From DASULK01 sp036381835 (GTDB lineage Bacteria; Actinomycetota; Actinomycetes; Mycobacteriales; Micromonosporaceae): a DNA stretch of 43,909 bases. The position numbers were made by a program, and so were the translations under genes. The DNA is taken from NCBI GenBank assembly GCA_036381835.1, contig DASVCA010000211.1, positions 1 to 43,909 of the forward strand. The letters are read 5' to 3'. Positions 27,505-36,804 of the stretch are shown in pieces. The first letter of the stretch is position 1, and every line of letters starts with the position of its first letter. The notes beneath the pieces are model-generated. The model made no database searches and was not told the origin of the DNA. It saw only the letters and a list, made by a program, of their open reading frames with translations.

Positions 27505-27774
27505 GTGGTGAAGCTGCCGGACTGGATCCCGCCCGCGTGCGCCGACGGCCACGAACTCGGGCCGGGGAAGATCAATTACTCGTACACTGAGTGCCCCGGC
27601 TGTCCGGCCTCAGACCGTCGGGGATGCCACCAGCAGGTGAAGTGCCGGATCAACGGATGCCACGCTGAGCCAGCCATGCCGCCGGGGTGTGCCAAAGCTG
27701 CTCAAGCAGCCTGCAACAGCTCATCGGAACAACGCGATCACGATCCCGGCGAGGGCGATCAACAAGGACAGTGA
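27505..27774 (+). CDS. small Cys/His protein, antisense to the lysis region
   Basis: GTG at 27505 or 27508; a TACTCT box at 27496-27501 would put the message start at that codon. CADGHELGPGKINYSYTECP then CPASDRRGCHQQVKC and CRINGC match the CxxGHxLGPG...C-H-C pattern of small actinophage zinc proteins I have seen before. The last 18 codons overlap the second holin-like gene in the opposite direction. It occupies a gap with no leftward frame, so I accept it with reserve. Confidence 0.55.
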   Translation: MVKLPDWIPPACADGHELGPGKINYSYTECPGCPASDRRGCHQQVKCRINGCHAEPAMPPGCAKAAQAACNSSSEQRDHDPGEGDQQGQ

Positions 27775-27945
27775 CGGCAGCGGCCAGCGTGCGCGCTCCA
27801 GTGCGCGCAGGCGCTGCTCGTGGTCTCGATCCACGTCTTCGGACGCCTTCTGCTGCTCGATGAGCACGTCGACCCGGCCGGTCAGCCGGACCACAGCCTC
27901 GTAGATCTCGCGGGCAGTGATGACCACGCCCACGCCGGGGTCCAT
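27721..27945 (-). CDS. holin-like / lysis membrane protein with coiled coil (74 aa)
   Basis: ATG at 27945 shares a base with the amidase stop (TGATG). Residues 12-50 form a helix with heptad character (VVRLTGRVDVLIEQQKASED), then ARWPLPSLSLLIALAGIVIA gives a single C-terminal membrane segment. This topology is common in the second membrane protein of actinophage lysis cassettes. With the protein at 27292-27483 it makes a two-component lysis set. Confidence 0.72.
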   Translation of the reverse strand: MDPGVGVVITAREIYEAVVRLTGRVDVLIEQQKASEDVDRDHEQRLRALERARWPLPSLSLLIALAGIVIALFR

Positions 27946-28841
27946 CACTCGGCGAGCCGCCGGGCCTGCTCGTCAGCGTTCGCCTTCGCGAGCACCGCGG
28001 CAACGGACGGGTTCTGCAGCGCCGCCTCGACCGCGAGCTGCAGGGCGGCCGGATCCACCGGCGGCCGAGCAGCGATGGCGTCGACCTTGGCGCCGAGCAC
28101 ATCGACCATCGCCGACAGCTTCCCCACCCGCTCGTTGGCGTAATGGGACTCGTACCACGCCCGCTCCAGCGCGTACCGTGCCTCCACCGTCGGGTTCGTC
28201 GCGGCGTCCGAGTTGAACGGCTGGTTGCGCACGCCGGTCTTCGGATCGTTCGGGTCCCACTTCCACACGTCCTGAGCGCTCACGTCGTCCTCCTGGATGA
28301 TCGCCATGAACTCGTCCCACGGGAAGTTCGGTCCCGGGTCGGTGTGGGTCGTTCCCCCGTAGGCCAGCCGAAGATCGTTGTGGGACGTGATCCCCTTGCG
28401 CCGCGCCTTCAGGTCGTCGACGCTGCAGCGCTTCAGTGGGATGCCGTACTTCTCGGCGTCGGCGCGGATGTACGGCGCGGCCTGGCGGAACATGGCCACA
28501 CCAAAGTCGTCCAACCACTGCTCGCGCGTCTGCCGGGCGAAGCCGGCGAACTCCCAGTTGATCCCCCGGTAGTTGCCTGCCGTGTTCCCTACCGTGTACG
28601 CCACGTCCCCGAGTCGGACGCACTGGATCACGCTGTTGTTGTCGGCGCAGTAGTGCGACGACACCACCCGGCCGTCCGGCATGGTGCGGAAGTATTCGGC
28701 CGTGTTCTCGGCCCGGTCGGAATGCTCGCCGGCTTCCATGTCGTGGACGACGATCCACAGCGGTTCCCCGTTGGGTCGGCCGCGCGCGTAGTACCTGGCT
28801 TGGACGAAACGTAACTCGGGGTGGTCCGGGCTCTGCGCCAT
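27945..28841 (-). CDS. endolysin, N-acetylmuramoyl-L-alanine amidase
   Basis: 298 residues; ATG with GGAGG upstream. Residues 25-180 are an Amidase_2 domain: WIVVHDME (His33), SSHYCADNNSVIQCV, then TSHNDLRLA (His154) and HTDPGPNFPWDEF (Asp168) as likely zinc ligands. It cleaves the bond between N-acetylmuramic acid and the peptide stem. The C-terminal 90 residues are helical (VEARYALERAWYESHYANER, VDVLGAKVDAIAARP) and may bind the wall or oligomerise. Holin-like gene directly downstream. Confidence 0.92.
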   Translation of the reverse strand: MAQSPDHPELRFVQARYYARGRPNGEPLWIVVHDMEAGEHSDRAENTAEYFRTMPDGRVVSSHYCADNNSVIQCVRLGDVAYTVGNTAGNYRGINWEFAGFARQTREQWLDDFGVAMFRQAAPYIRADAEKYGIPLKRCSVDDLKARRKGITSHNDLRLAYGGTTHTDPGPNFPWDEFMAIIQEDDVSAQDVWKWDPNDPKTGVRNQPFNSDAATNPTVEARYALERAWYESHYANERVGKLSAMVDVLGAKVDAIAARPPVDPAALQLAVEAALQNPSVAAVLAKANADEQARRLAE

Positions 28842-28850
28842 GCGAACCTC

Positions 28851-30020
28851 CTACTCGGTGGCGATGGTGCCGCTCCCGTTGCTGATGTTGGTGGTGAACC
28901 CGTCGAAGTCGTTGTCCTCACAGCGGTTCGCAGTCCCGGGGCCCGCTGCGGCGATGATGCCCGTCGACCCACCCGAGCCGCGGCGGAGCATGTTGCCCAT
29001 GAGCGCCGAGCCAGTCACCCCGACGCCGAGCTTGGCGGCTCCGGCCGCGCCGCCGCGGACCCCGTTGACCGCGACGAGCACGTCCTCGGAACCCTCACCG
29101 TCCTCGGTGCCGACCCAGATGCCGTAGTTCGTGGCGGTGTCGTTGACCACGTTGCCCCCGACCACCACACCGCGCGATGCGGACACGTTGACGGCGTTCG
29201 ACCCGGCGTTGCGGATCACGTTGCCCTCGACCACGCCGCCGCGGCAGTGCTGCACGATGATCGAGGCGCCCGCGGTGCCGCGGATCGTGTTGCCGCGCAC
29301 CGCGAAGTCCCGCCAGGCGTACGGACGGATGCCGAACCTCAGCGAGCCGTCGACGTCGCAGTCGATGACCCGGATGCCGTCGTGATACACGTTCGCCGCC
29401 CGGACGTGGTCTCCAGCGATCGCGCCGAACGGGCCGAGTGCGACGCTCGGCCCCATCCGGCAGCCGACGATCGACACTCGCCGGCACGGGGTCGCGTCCC
29501 AGGTGCCGATGTCGGTGGTCGCCGTCGAGTATGGAGCGCCGATCTGCACGGACTCCGAGTAGTCGCGGTTGCCGGTGTTGTGGAAGCCCTCGAACCTACA
29601 GCGCTCGACCACGGCGCCGTCCACAGCAGACAGCTCGATCGCGTGCGCGCCGGCGACGTTGCGGATGGTGGCGTCCATCACGGTGATGTCGCGGGCGTGG
29701 CAGAAATTCATCGCGTTGACGACGGTGCCCGGCGCGGCCAGCTGGCCCTGGGCGTCCCACGTTCCGCCGAGGATCGTGATGTCGTGCGGACCGTCGTAGC
29801 CAGCGAATGAGTCGCCGTCGCGGAACGCGCGCAGGAGCCGGTGCTGGCCCTCGGCCACGAACTGTGCCCCGTACGCGCGCACGGTCGTCTCGGAGTGGAC
29901 CACCAGCGGGGCGGCCAGGGAGTAGAGCGCCGGCGGGAACTCGACAATCGCGCACGGGTCGAACTCGGCCGCGTCCAGCGCGGCCTGCGGGGACGCGTAG
30001 TCCCCGACGTCGTAGTGCAT
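28851..30020 (-). CDS. beta-helix tailspike-like protein (putative depolymerase)
   Basis: 389 residues from the ATG at 30020 (TGATG). DYASPQAALDAAEFDPCAIV opens a pectate-lyase-like right-handed beta-helix; from about residue 60 short repeats such as NVIRNAGSNAVNVSASRGVV and GNTIRGTAGASIIVQHCRGG recur with N-x-I/V spacing. Such proteins bind or cut surface polysaccharide. No signal peptide. It lies between tail-tip genes and the endolysin, where receptor-binding proteins sit. Whether it is catalytic cannot be decided. Confidence 0.82.
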   Translation of the reverse strand: MHYDVGDYASPQAALDAAEFDPCAIVEFPPALYSLAAPLVVHSETTVRAYGAQFVAEGQHRLLRAFRDGDSFAGYDGPHDITILGGTWDAQGQLAAPGTVVNAMNFCHARDITVMDATIRNVAGAHAIELSAVDGAVVERCRFEGFHNTGNRDYSESVQIGAPYSTATTDIGTWDATPCRRVSIVGCRMGPSVALGPFGAIAGDHVRAANVYHDGIRVIDCDVDGSLRFGIRPYAWRDFAVRGNTIRGTAGASIIVQHCRGGVVEGNVIRNAGSNAVNVSASRGVVVGGNVVNDTATNYGIWVGTEDGEGSEDVLVAVNGVRGGAAGAAKLGVGVTGSALMGNMLRRGSGGSTGIIAAAGPGTANRCEDNDFDGFTTNISNGSGTIATE

Positions 30021-30466
30021 CAGCCCTCCTCGTACGCGCCGGAGATGGCGATGATGCGGCCGGCCGTCAGGTCGGCGCCGGTGAGGTTCGTGGCCGTGCC
30101 GGAGCGCAGCCGGTCGATCGTCGAGCCGGATCCGGAGGTGAGTGTCAAAGCGTGGAACCCGGACAGGCCGGCGTTCTCGATGGCAGCTGCGAATACCCAG
30201 CGGACGGTGCGGTCGATGTCCGTCGGGGCGGTGATGCTGACGACGCCTGCGCCCGAGCCGGCATTGCCGACCACCAGCGTGAGCGAAAACGCGATCATCC
30301 CGGCGCTTGTCGGGCCTATCCTTCGCCACCGTCCGGTGATGCTGGAGAACGTCGCGGTGCCGCCGTTGGTCACGACTGGCGTGTACGAAGCCCAATCAGT
30401 GGCGCCGATGGCGTCGTTGAGCTCGCTTGCGCGCAGCTTCTCCAGCGCGGCCCACGGATACGGCAT
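30020..30466 (-). CDS. tail-tip / fibre protein (148 aa)
   Basis: MPYPWAALEKLRASELNDAI is a short helix seen at the start of many actinophage fibre proteins, followed by a beta domain (SYTPVVTNGGTATFSSITGR, ITAPTDIDRTVRWVFAAAIE). Overlaps the beta-helix gene by one base. It probably forms or caps the receptor-binding apparatus. Confidence 0.72.
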   Translation of the reverse strand: MPYPWAALEKLRASELNDAIGATDWASYTPVVTNGGTATFSSITGRWRRIGPTSAGMIAFSLTLVVGNAGSGAGVVSITAPTDIDRTVRWVFAAAIENAGLSGFHALTLTSGSGSTIDRLRSGTATNLTGADLTAGRIIAISGAYEEG

Positions 30467-30469
30467 CTC

Positions 30470-33400
30470 TCACACCCCCAACTGGAAGGCGTCGTGCGGA
30501 TGCAGCGTGATCTCCGCCTCGGCCGCGTGGGACTTGCTGATCGTGTTGACCGACCGCGTGACGGTCCACGACCGGGTCATCCCCTGAAGAACAATGACGC
30601 CCCCCCGGGATATGGCCGACGCCCCGCCGGTGACCGAGAATGATCCGCTCGCGATATCAGCGGCAGTTGACTGGAGGACGTAGTCCCACACGATTCCCTG
30701 GTCGTCACCCGTTGTGGAGTCGGGTTCGCCGATCTCCAGTGCGCCGGAGATCTGCGCGACCGAGGTCCAGTCGTCAGCCTTCCAGCCGAGGTACAGCCCA
30801 AGGCAGTTGTCGTAGGTCACTGTTGCCGCCGGGTAGGCGATGTTCTGGGCGCTGCCGTTCAGTTGCGCGACGGACTCCCGCACCACCATGGACACGTCGC
30901 GGAACGCGGCGCACTGCGCTGAGGTGGTAGCACCACTCACCCCGTCAGCGAACGTCACCGTCGGCGTGGACTCGGACGACGAGGCGTACTTGGCGAACAC
31001 GGCCACGTTGGCCGAGGCGCCGAACGCGTCGATCCGCGTGAACCCGGACGGCGTCACGGGAATCCCGGCGCCGGAGTTGCGGATCGCCGCGAAGATCAGC
31101 AGCAGATCCCCTTCGGCCAATCCAGCGGGCAGGGCGGGGGTGAGGGCGGCGTTGTCGTCGTGGTCCACTACCCCGGCAGCGACGAACGACGGGGTGGTGG
31201 CCGATGCGGCAGTGAGGCTCACGTCCTCGCCGGACACCCGCAGCAGAACGGGGAATGAGTCCGGATGGAGTGCGGTGGTGATCGAGTCGGGGACGCAGTT
31301 GGGCCGCCACGTCGTATCGTCCGTGTCCACCGCGATGAGCAGTTCCATCTCGTCGGCGTCAAGGTGGCCCACATACTCGGTGTCGTCGGCTGGGTCGTCC
31401 TCGGCGAGCAGGCCGATGCGGAACGGCGCGGCTGGGGACAGGTTCAGCTTCGCCGTCCACTCGGTCTGAGAGATCCGCTCGGTGTACCCCTCCAGGAACG
31501 TCTCGATCGTGTCCGGCGGGTACTGCGACGGCGGGTTGGTGATGTCCACCCGGGAGTTGAGCGTGCACGCCAACCAGTCCTCAGCGAGAGCCGGTGAGCG
31601 GCGCAGGTTGATCCCCGCCACGGGGTAGCGCATCCCCTCGGCCGTCCCGAGAGCCACCCGGTACCCAGCGAGGTCGAGCAGGAAGTCGTCTGAGTCGACG
31701 TTCACCGACACCGACTCGGCGTACCGCCCCTCACGGTCGATCGAGGTCTGATCGATGAACCGCGCCGTAGATCCGTTCGGCCGCGAAACCTCAACGTCGT
31801 TGCGCAACTCGATGTTGTCGAGGGTGGGCTCGAAGTCGGGCGAAAGGTGGTCTGAGGACACGTCGAGAGTGAGGACCGTGTCGGCGTTGTCGCGCTCGTC
31901 CCGAGCCGGGAACCACAGCACCCCCGTCTCGCCCGCATCCACCCCCACGTCGGAGAGCAGGTTCCCCTCGGCGACCTCGCACTCGCGCAGCAGGTCGTAC
32001 AGCGAGAGGGATCCTTGCGGGCCCATCGTCGGCTCAAGTACCGCACCGACCGACGTGGTGAAGGGGATCGACTCCTCCACGCACAGCCGGGCGAACCGTT
32101 CCCACGTCCAATCACCCGAGTGCCCGTGCAGGACCGCCTGAATGATGGGCGGGCCGCCGGACGCGTCTATGTCCGGATCGGCAAGGGCGGCGAAGTGGCC
32201 GTAGGTGGTGCCCGTCGTGCCGGTGCTCACGGGAACGTCGAGTTGCTTGATCCGGCCGATTGTCCGGGACGCCAGCGTGCCCGTGATGCCGGTGGCGGTG
32301 GTCGGATCAGCGATCCACGCCGCATAGTCCACGTCCGACCCGTCTTGCGTGACGGTCAGCGACAGAGCCATGGGGTGGCCGAATACATCCGCCGGAGTCA
32401 TGGTGACTGACGTGGTGAGGATCTGTGCGCCGTCCGAGTCGTAGGCGCGCAGGGTTAAGTCGTTGGTCGACGGCAGCCACCACAGATCCCACCGCCGCGC
32501 CGTGCCGGAGCAGGACATCGAGAACAGGACGGTGTTCGCGGCCGGTTCGGACGGCATGTTCATCACGCACAGCCCGGTCCACTGCCCAGTTGCGGTGTGA
32601 GCGCGCACGCGCCCCCGCACGCGGGATGCAGCCGTGACGACGGCGAGCGGGTCGGAGCCGACGAACGACGAGTCCGACGCGAACGTCATCTCCGAAGGTC
32701 CGGTAGTGCCGCCGGGGATGGCGTTGGCGGCGTTGACGGTGTCCTCGCCGTCTTCCGTCGGCCAGTAGTCAATGGGGCCCGCGGCTACGATCGCGCGGTA
32801 CCCAGCGGACCGTAGCCGCTCGCCCTGCTGCAAGCGGTGCAAGCGTCCGTGTGCCACCACGTCTACGACCGACATCCGGGCCGAGGCGTCCCACCGCAGC
32901 CGAGCAGACGACAGGAACGCCGTCGCCCGGTGGTGGTCGCTCAGCCCGAACCCGGTGAGCCGGACCCGGAACGGAAGCCCCCGGATCAACTTGCCGTAGT
33001 ACGTCCCGTTGGGGTGGGTCCACTCGCCGTCGAGGTTCTTGAGCGTGAACACCACCTGCGTCGGTGTGGCGGTAGATCTGGCGTTCGGCCGACCAGCAGT
33101 GATCTCCACACCGGCAACTTCGAGCACCTTGGGCGAGACATCGGTCCACGACATGTCCGCCGTAGCCCCGTCCGGATCGGCGTCGAACGCCGCCTCGACG
33201 ACGATCCCAATGTCCCCAACCTCGCCCCCGTAGGGCGTGAAGTACGGACGCAGGCCGATGCACTGCGCCACGCCCGCCGTCTGCGACTGGCTGGCCGTGT
33301 GAGTCAGCTCCACTGTGCTGGTGAAGGTCAGCGTCGAGAGGAAGTCGATGACCTCGCCGGTGATGTCGGTACCCGAGCCAGCGTTGGTCGAGGTGTCGAG

Positions 33401-33934
33401 TCGTTCCGAGATCGCCGGTTCGAAGTAGTCATTCGCTGCGGCGGCTGCCCACGTCGTGGCCGAGCCTGAGGCGGTCCGGGTCGCCGCGGTGGCGGACACC
33501 GCAGCGCCGTTCTGGACCGGCCGGCCGAAGGGGTCCAGGATCGTCGACGAGGTGAGCGTCAGGTCGGTGTCGAACCCAGAGAACGGGTCAGCGATCGGGT
33601 TGTCCGGATCGACTCCTGTGTAGGCACCGACCCAGCCCCAGTTCCGCTGCGACGACCCGAGCGTCCACGTCCAGTTCGCACCCTCGCCGTCGGCGAGCTT
33701 GCGGTAGGACTTGAGCGTGACGTTGTTGCCCGCGTCCACCGTGGATGTGACCAGAGTCCATCCAGCCGGCGCCGTCACAGTTGGTGCACCGGTGCACGCG
33801 ACGAACGCGATCAGATGATCCCGGCCAGGGTTGTCGCCGGTGTCCACGATCGACGCCGGCCTCGACACCGTCACCGAGGTGCCGGCGGTGGCATTGATCA
33901 CTGACTGCGCCGAGCGGAAGGCGACCGCGCTCAA
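30470..33934 (-). CDS. large minor tail protein (1,154 aa)
   Basis: TTG start at 33934 overlapping the tape-measure stop (TTGA). Residues 1-240 are a beta domain (IVDTGDNPGRDHLIAFVACT, VGAYTGVDPDNPI) and a related copy is near the C-terminus (GDLLLIFAAIRNSGAGIPVT). The centre, from about 245 to 820, is the actinophage tail-hub type: GEVGDIGIVVEAAFDADPDG, TPTQVVFTLKNLDGEWTHPN, LRNDVEVSRPNGSTARFIDQ and TIETFLEGYTERI. It would build the baseplate hub (Dit/Tal-like), with ends possibly binding carbohydrate. A single fused protein replaces the two or three minor tail genes of many relatives. Confidence 0.85.
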   Translation of the reverse strand: MSAVAFRSAQSVINATAGTSVTVSRPASIVDTGDNPGRDHLIAFVACTGAPTVTAPAGWTLVTSTVDAGNNVTLKSYRKLADGEGANWTWTLGSSQRNWGWVGAYTGVDPDNPIADPFSGFDTDLTLTSSTILDPFGRPVQNGAAVSATAATRTASGSATTWAAAAANDYFEPAISERLDTSTNAGSGTDITGEVIDFLSTLTFTSTVELTHTASQSQTAGVAQCIGLRPYFTPYGGEVGDIGIVVEAAFDADPDGATADMSWTDVSPKVLEVAGVEITAGRPNARSTATPTQVVFTLKNLDGEWTHPNGTYYGKLIRGLPFRVRLTGFGLSDHHRATAFLSSARLRWDASARMSVVDVVAHGRLHRLQQGERLRSAGYRAIVAAGPIDYWPTEDGEDTVNAANAIPGGTTGPSEMTFASDSSFVGSDPLAVVTAASRVRGRVRAHTATGQWTGLCVMNMPSEPAANTVLFSMSCSGTARRWDLWWLPSTNDLTLRAYDSDGAQILTTSVTMTPADVFGHPMALSLTVTQDGSDVDYAAWIADPTTATGITGTLASRTIGRIKQLDVPVSTGTTGTTYGHFAALADPDIDASGGPPIIQAVLHGHSGDWTWERFARLCVEESIPFTTSVGAVLEPTMGPQGSLSLYDLLRECEVAEGNLLSDVGVDAGETGVLWFPARDERDNADTVLTLDVSSDHLSPDFEPTLDNIELRNDVEVSRPNGSTARFIDQTSIDREGRYAESVSVNVDSDDFLLDLAGYRVALGTAEGMRYPVAGINLRRSPALAEDWLACTLNSRVDITNPPSQYPPDTIETFLEGYTERISQTEWTAKLNLSPAAPFRIGLLAEDDPADDTEYVGHLDADEMELLIAVDTDDTTWRPNCVPDSITTALHPDSFPVLLRVSGEDVSLTAASATTPSFVAAGVVDHDDNAALTPALPAGLAEGDLLLIFAAIRNSGAGIPVTPSGFTRIDAFGASANVAVFAKYASSSESTPTVTFADGVSGATTSAQCAAFRDVSMVVRESVAQLNGSAQNIAYPAATVTYDNCLGLYLGWKADDWTSVAQISGALEIGEPDSTTGDDQGIVWDYVLQSTAADIASGSFSVTGGASAISRGGVIVLQGMTRSWTVTRSVNTISKSHAAEAEITLHPHDAFQLGV

Positions 33935-35982
33935 CTCAGCGCCCTCTGCACCGAGTTCGGGCCGGTCCCACCGACGTTGCGGATCTCGATCCGCAACGCT
34001 TCCATCAGCATCCGCACGAGGCCGCGCTCAAGCCCGGGCGGGAGGGACAGCGCCAACTCGGTCGGTCCCCATCCGCCGCCGCCGCGCATCATCTCCCGCG
34101 AGGTGCCGTTGGGGATCACCGTTGAGCCGTACGGGAGGTCGACGATCTCCGGCCCACCCTCGCCGACCAGGGTCATGCCGCCGCGGTTGCCGCCGGACGC
34201 TGCGCCGGAGATGCCGCCGTGACGCTTCTGCTTGGCCTCCAGGACACCGGACGGGTACTGGTACTGGACCCTTACCTTCGCGTTGTAGGTACCCTCGATG
34301 TCCTCCAGCCCGTCCTTGACGTGCGCGAGTTCCTTCGCGTACTTCCGAGCCTCTTCGCGGGCGAAGCCCATCCGTTCCAGTTGACGCTGGAAGTCCTTCA
34401 CCACGCCGTCGGTGGACCTGCCGTGGGCCCGGTAGGCCTTCAGTTGGTCCTCGTACTTGCGCGTCAGGTCGCGGACCATGTCGCGGTTGTCTCGTGCCGC
34501 CTGGGTGTTCCCCGTCAGACTCCCGGCACCCTTGACGTGCTCGTCCCGCTGCTGCTTCAACTGCTCCCTGAGCCGGGAGATCGCGTCCGCTACGGCGTCG
34601 TCAGCTTCCTCAACCTCAAACGCCTTGTCGATGTAGTTGTCGACTTCCTCCTGGAGCTCCTCGATCTCCTGCTTGGCGTCGGAGGTCTTCTTCTCCATGA
34701 CGGTCATGCCGTCGGCGATCAACTCGCCGGCGCTCTGCGCGTCGGGTGCCTGGTTAACCCACTGGTCGATGAGCCCGCCCTTGCCGAACACCACCTCGAA
34801 GGTGGAGGCGGTCTCCTTCTGCTCCTCCGAGATCAGCCCGAGCTTGACGAGGAACTTGTCCAGCCCATCATTGGCTGGCTCGATCTGCTCGCCCAGCTTG
34901 GCCGCGGCGAAGGCCGCACCGAGGAGTCCGACCACTCGGGTGAGCGACGAGATCCCGCCCGCGGTCGACTCGGAGATGATGCCCATCTCCTGCAGCGATG
35001 CGGTGGTGGCGGCGATGCGCGGCACCACGATCAGCGCGGCGGCGCCGAGCCCCACGATCGCCGTAGTGGTGAGGACAATCGGCTGCGGCAGGCTAGCGAA
35101 CGTCTCGGCCAACTCGCCGGACACCTTCGCCGCCTTCGCCATGATCGGCATAAACGCTGTGCCGATCTTCGCCTGAGCGTCCTCCATCTGCGCGGCGGCG
35201 ATCCGTTGCGCGTTGGCCAGTCCGTCCGAGGTGTCGGTGAAGTCACCGGCCGTGGACGCGGTCTGATCGTAAATGATGTTGAGCCGCGCGAGCGCCTTCT
35301 CCTGCGCGGTCAGTTCGGCAGTCGCCGTCTTGCCGGAGTCCGCGAGCGCACGAGCGTCGACGGCCGCGGCCGACAACTGAACGCCGAACCGCTCCAGCGG
35401 ATCCGCCTCGCCGCGCAGGCCGGCCTGGATCGCCCCGAGCACCTGGACCACATCGGTGTCGAAGACGGACCCCATGTCCGCGGCCCGCTGGGTGAGCTTG
35501 ATGACCTGTTCGGAGACCTCACTCAGCGACATTCCGCTGTTCTTCAGCATGGCAGCCAGGGGGACCGCCATCTGATTGAACGCGCGCTGACTCAGGCCGA
35601 AGGACGCGGCGTTCTGCTCGCCCCACTCCTCAATCACTCCGGCCGACGCGCCGAAGGTCTTGCTCACTGCGTTGATGGACTCGTCGAGACTGCTCGCGGC
35701 CTTCACGGTGGACTGGATCATCTGGACCGCGCGCTGCGCGATGCCCTGCATCGCCTCGGCGGCGAGGATGCCGCCGGCCACCTCGCCCATGCGGGCCAGG
35801 GTGCCACGGAGCTTGCCGGCCTTCTTCTCCGCCGAGTCGAATGCCTGACCCGCCGACCCCTGGCCGCCTTCCACCGACTTGGCCAGCTCGCGCGCCTTGC
35901 GGGCGGCAGCATCAAAGCCGGGTCCGGTCTCATCGACCGACCGGACCCGGATCTCAACGACGTTGCCGCCCGGAGAGGTCAC
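33931..35982 (-). CDS. tape measure protein
   Basis: 683 residues; GTG with GGAGGGGCT upstream. TGPGFDAAARKARELAKSVE, a long helical region, the TMP signature near LSQRAFNQMAVPLAAMLKNS, then hydrophobic segments (VLTTTAIVGLGAAALIVVP) and a coiled-coil stretch (VDNYIDKAFEVEEADDAVAD). The C-terminus is Gly/Arg-rich with LVGEGGPEIVDLP. At about 0.15 nm per residue this predicts a tail near 100 nm, short for a siphovirus. Confidence 0.95.
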   Translation of the reverse strand: MTSPGGNVVEIRVRSVDETGPGFDAAARKARELAKSVEGGQGSAGQAFDSAEKKAGKLRGTLARMGEVAGGILAAEAMQGIAQRAVQMIQSTVKAASSLDESINAVSKTFGASAGVIEEWGEQNAASFGLSQRAFNQMAVPLAAMLKNSGMSLSEVSEQVIKLTQRAADMGSVFDTDVVQVLGAIQAGLRGEADPLERFGVQLSAAAVDARALADSGKTATAELTAQEKALARLNIIYDQTASTAGDFTDTSDGLANAQRIAAAQMEDAQAKIGTAFMPIMAKAAKVSGELAETFASLPQPIVLTTTAIVGLGAAALIVVPRIAATTASLQEMGIISESTAGGISSLTRVVGLLGAAFAAAKLGEQIEPANDGLDKFLVKLGLISEEQKETASTFEVVFGKGGLIDQWVNQAPDAQSAGELIADGMTVMEKKTSDAKQEIEELQEEVDNYIDKAFEVEEADDAVADAISRLREQLKQQRDEHVKGAGSLTGNTQAARDNRDMVRDLTRKYEDQLKAYRAHGRSTDGVVKDFQRQLERMGFAREEARKYAKELAHVKDGLEDIEGTYNAKVRVQYQYPSGVLEAKQKRHGGISGAASGGNRGGMTLVGEGGPEIVDLPYGSTVIPNGTSREMMRGGGGWGPTELALSLPPGLERGLVRMLMEALRIEIRNVGGTGPNSVQRALS

Positions 35983-35992
35983 AGCCCCTCCT

Positions 35993-36367
35993 TCAGTCCA
36001 GTTCGACCGGCAGCGTCGCCTCGATGTCCTCGGCCGAGGTGGTGCCCGCGACGGCGTCCATCCACGCGAGAATGACGCGGGCGACGAACTTCGGGTCCAG
36101 TGACAGCACGCCCTTCACCGTCGCCGGTACCTTCTTGCCTGGGGAGCGTTCCAGGTTCCAGCCCACGAGCGCGTCGGCGAAGGTCTCGAACAGTTGCCGC
36201 AGCTTCGCCACGTCCTCTGGAGCCGGAGGGAAGTCCCGCAGGACGCCCGCCATCTCCGAGATGCGCAGCCAGTCCTCTGTGCTCGCCGAGCGGGTGGTGA
36301 CCTCCAACCCTTCCAGCGAGCCGTCGAAGACCAGCTTGTACGTCTCCTCCTGGAGAACGAAGCCCAT
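35993..36367 (-). CDS. tail assembly chaperone (124 aa)
   Basis: ATG at 36367 (TGATG). FVLQEETYKLVFDGSLEGLE, then EMAGVLRDFPPAPEDVAKLR and helical remainder, as in actinophage chaperones that hold the tape measure. Only 10 nt separate its stop from the tape measure start, so there is no room for the usual frameshift extension (the G-T product), which appears to be absent. Confidence 0.8.
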   Translation of the reverse strand: MGFVLQEETYKLVFDGSLEGLEVTTRSASTEDWLRISEMAGVLRDFPPAPEDVAKLRQLFETFADALVGWNLERSPGKKVPATVKGVLSLDPKFVARVILAWMDAVAGTTSAEDIEATLPVELD

Positions 36368-36795
36368 CAGGTCGTCCAGGTTGGCACGGCGCCGTTGGCC
36401 AGCACGCCCGGCGCGGTGCCGGTCAGCGAGCCGTCCTGCCCGCGCGAGAGCGAGTAGTCGGTGAACAGGAGCGTCGCGGTCGGCGTGGTGCCGAGGATCT
36501 GACCGCTCACGTTGAGGGTGAACTCCCGTGGCACCGAAGTGGACGGCACGGTCTTGAACACGTTGTGCACGTCGGCCGACGAGTTGTCGTCGTTGAACAC
36601 GAAGTTCAGCGTCAGGCTCATGTCGGCGAGCAGGAGCAGCCGCTCCATCGCGCTCTTGTCGATGCCGGTCACGTCCTGCACGCCGCGGGGCGTGGCGAAC
36701 TGGAGGTTCGTCACGTCGTTGCGGATGTCCCGCAGGGTGCCGCCGCTGTCGTCGATCGACAGGCCGGTCCACGCGAGGCCGCTCTGCTTGGCCAT
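36367..36795 (-). CDS. tail tube-type protein 2 (142 aa)
   Basis: Begins MAKQSGL and contains DVTGIDKSAMERLLLLADMS, as does the 249-residue protein two genes upstream (MAKQSGL and VVTGIDKSAFER). Central FVFNDDNSSADVHNVFKTVP and a beta-rich C-terminus with DYSLSRGQDGSLTGTAP are typical of major tail proteins. It lies directly before the chaperone, the standard place for the tail tube gene, so I take this as the likely tube subunit. Confidence 0.8.
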   Translation of the reverse strand: MAKQSGLAWTGLSIDDSGGTLRDIRNDVTNLQFATPRGVQDVTGIDKSAMERLLLLADMSLTLNFVFNDDNSSADVHNVFKTVPSTSVPREFTLNVSGQILGTTPTATLLFTDYSLSRGQDGSLTGTAPGVLANGAVPTWTT

Positions 36796-36804
36796 GCTGT
36801 CTCC

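Noticed and set aside
34219..36075. Rightward open frame of about 600 codons opposite the tape measure
   Set aside because: Shadow of the tape measure gene, rich in Leu/Arg/His with no recognisable domain.
35993..36367. Programmed frameshift in the chaperone gene
   Set aside because: No second frame follows within the 10-nt gap before the tape measure, and I saw no convincing slippery site.
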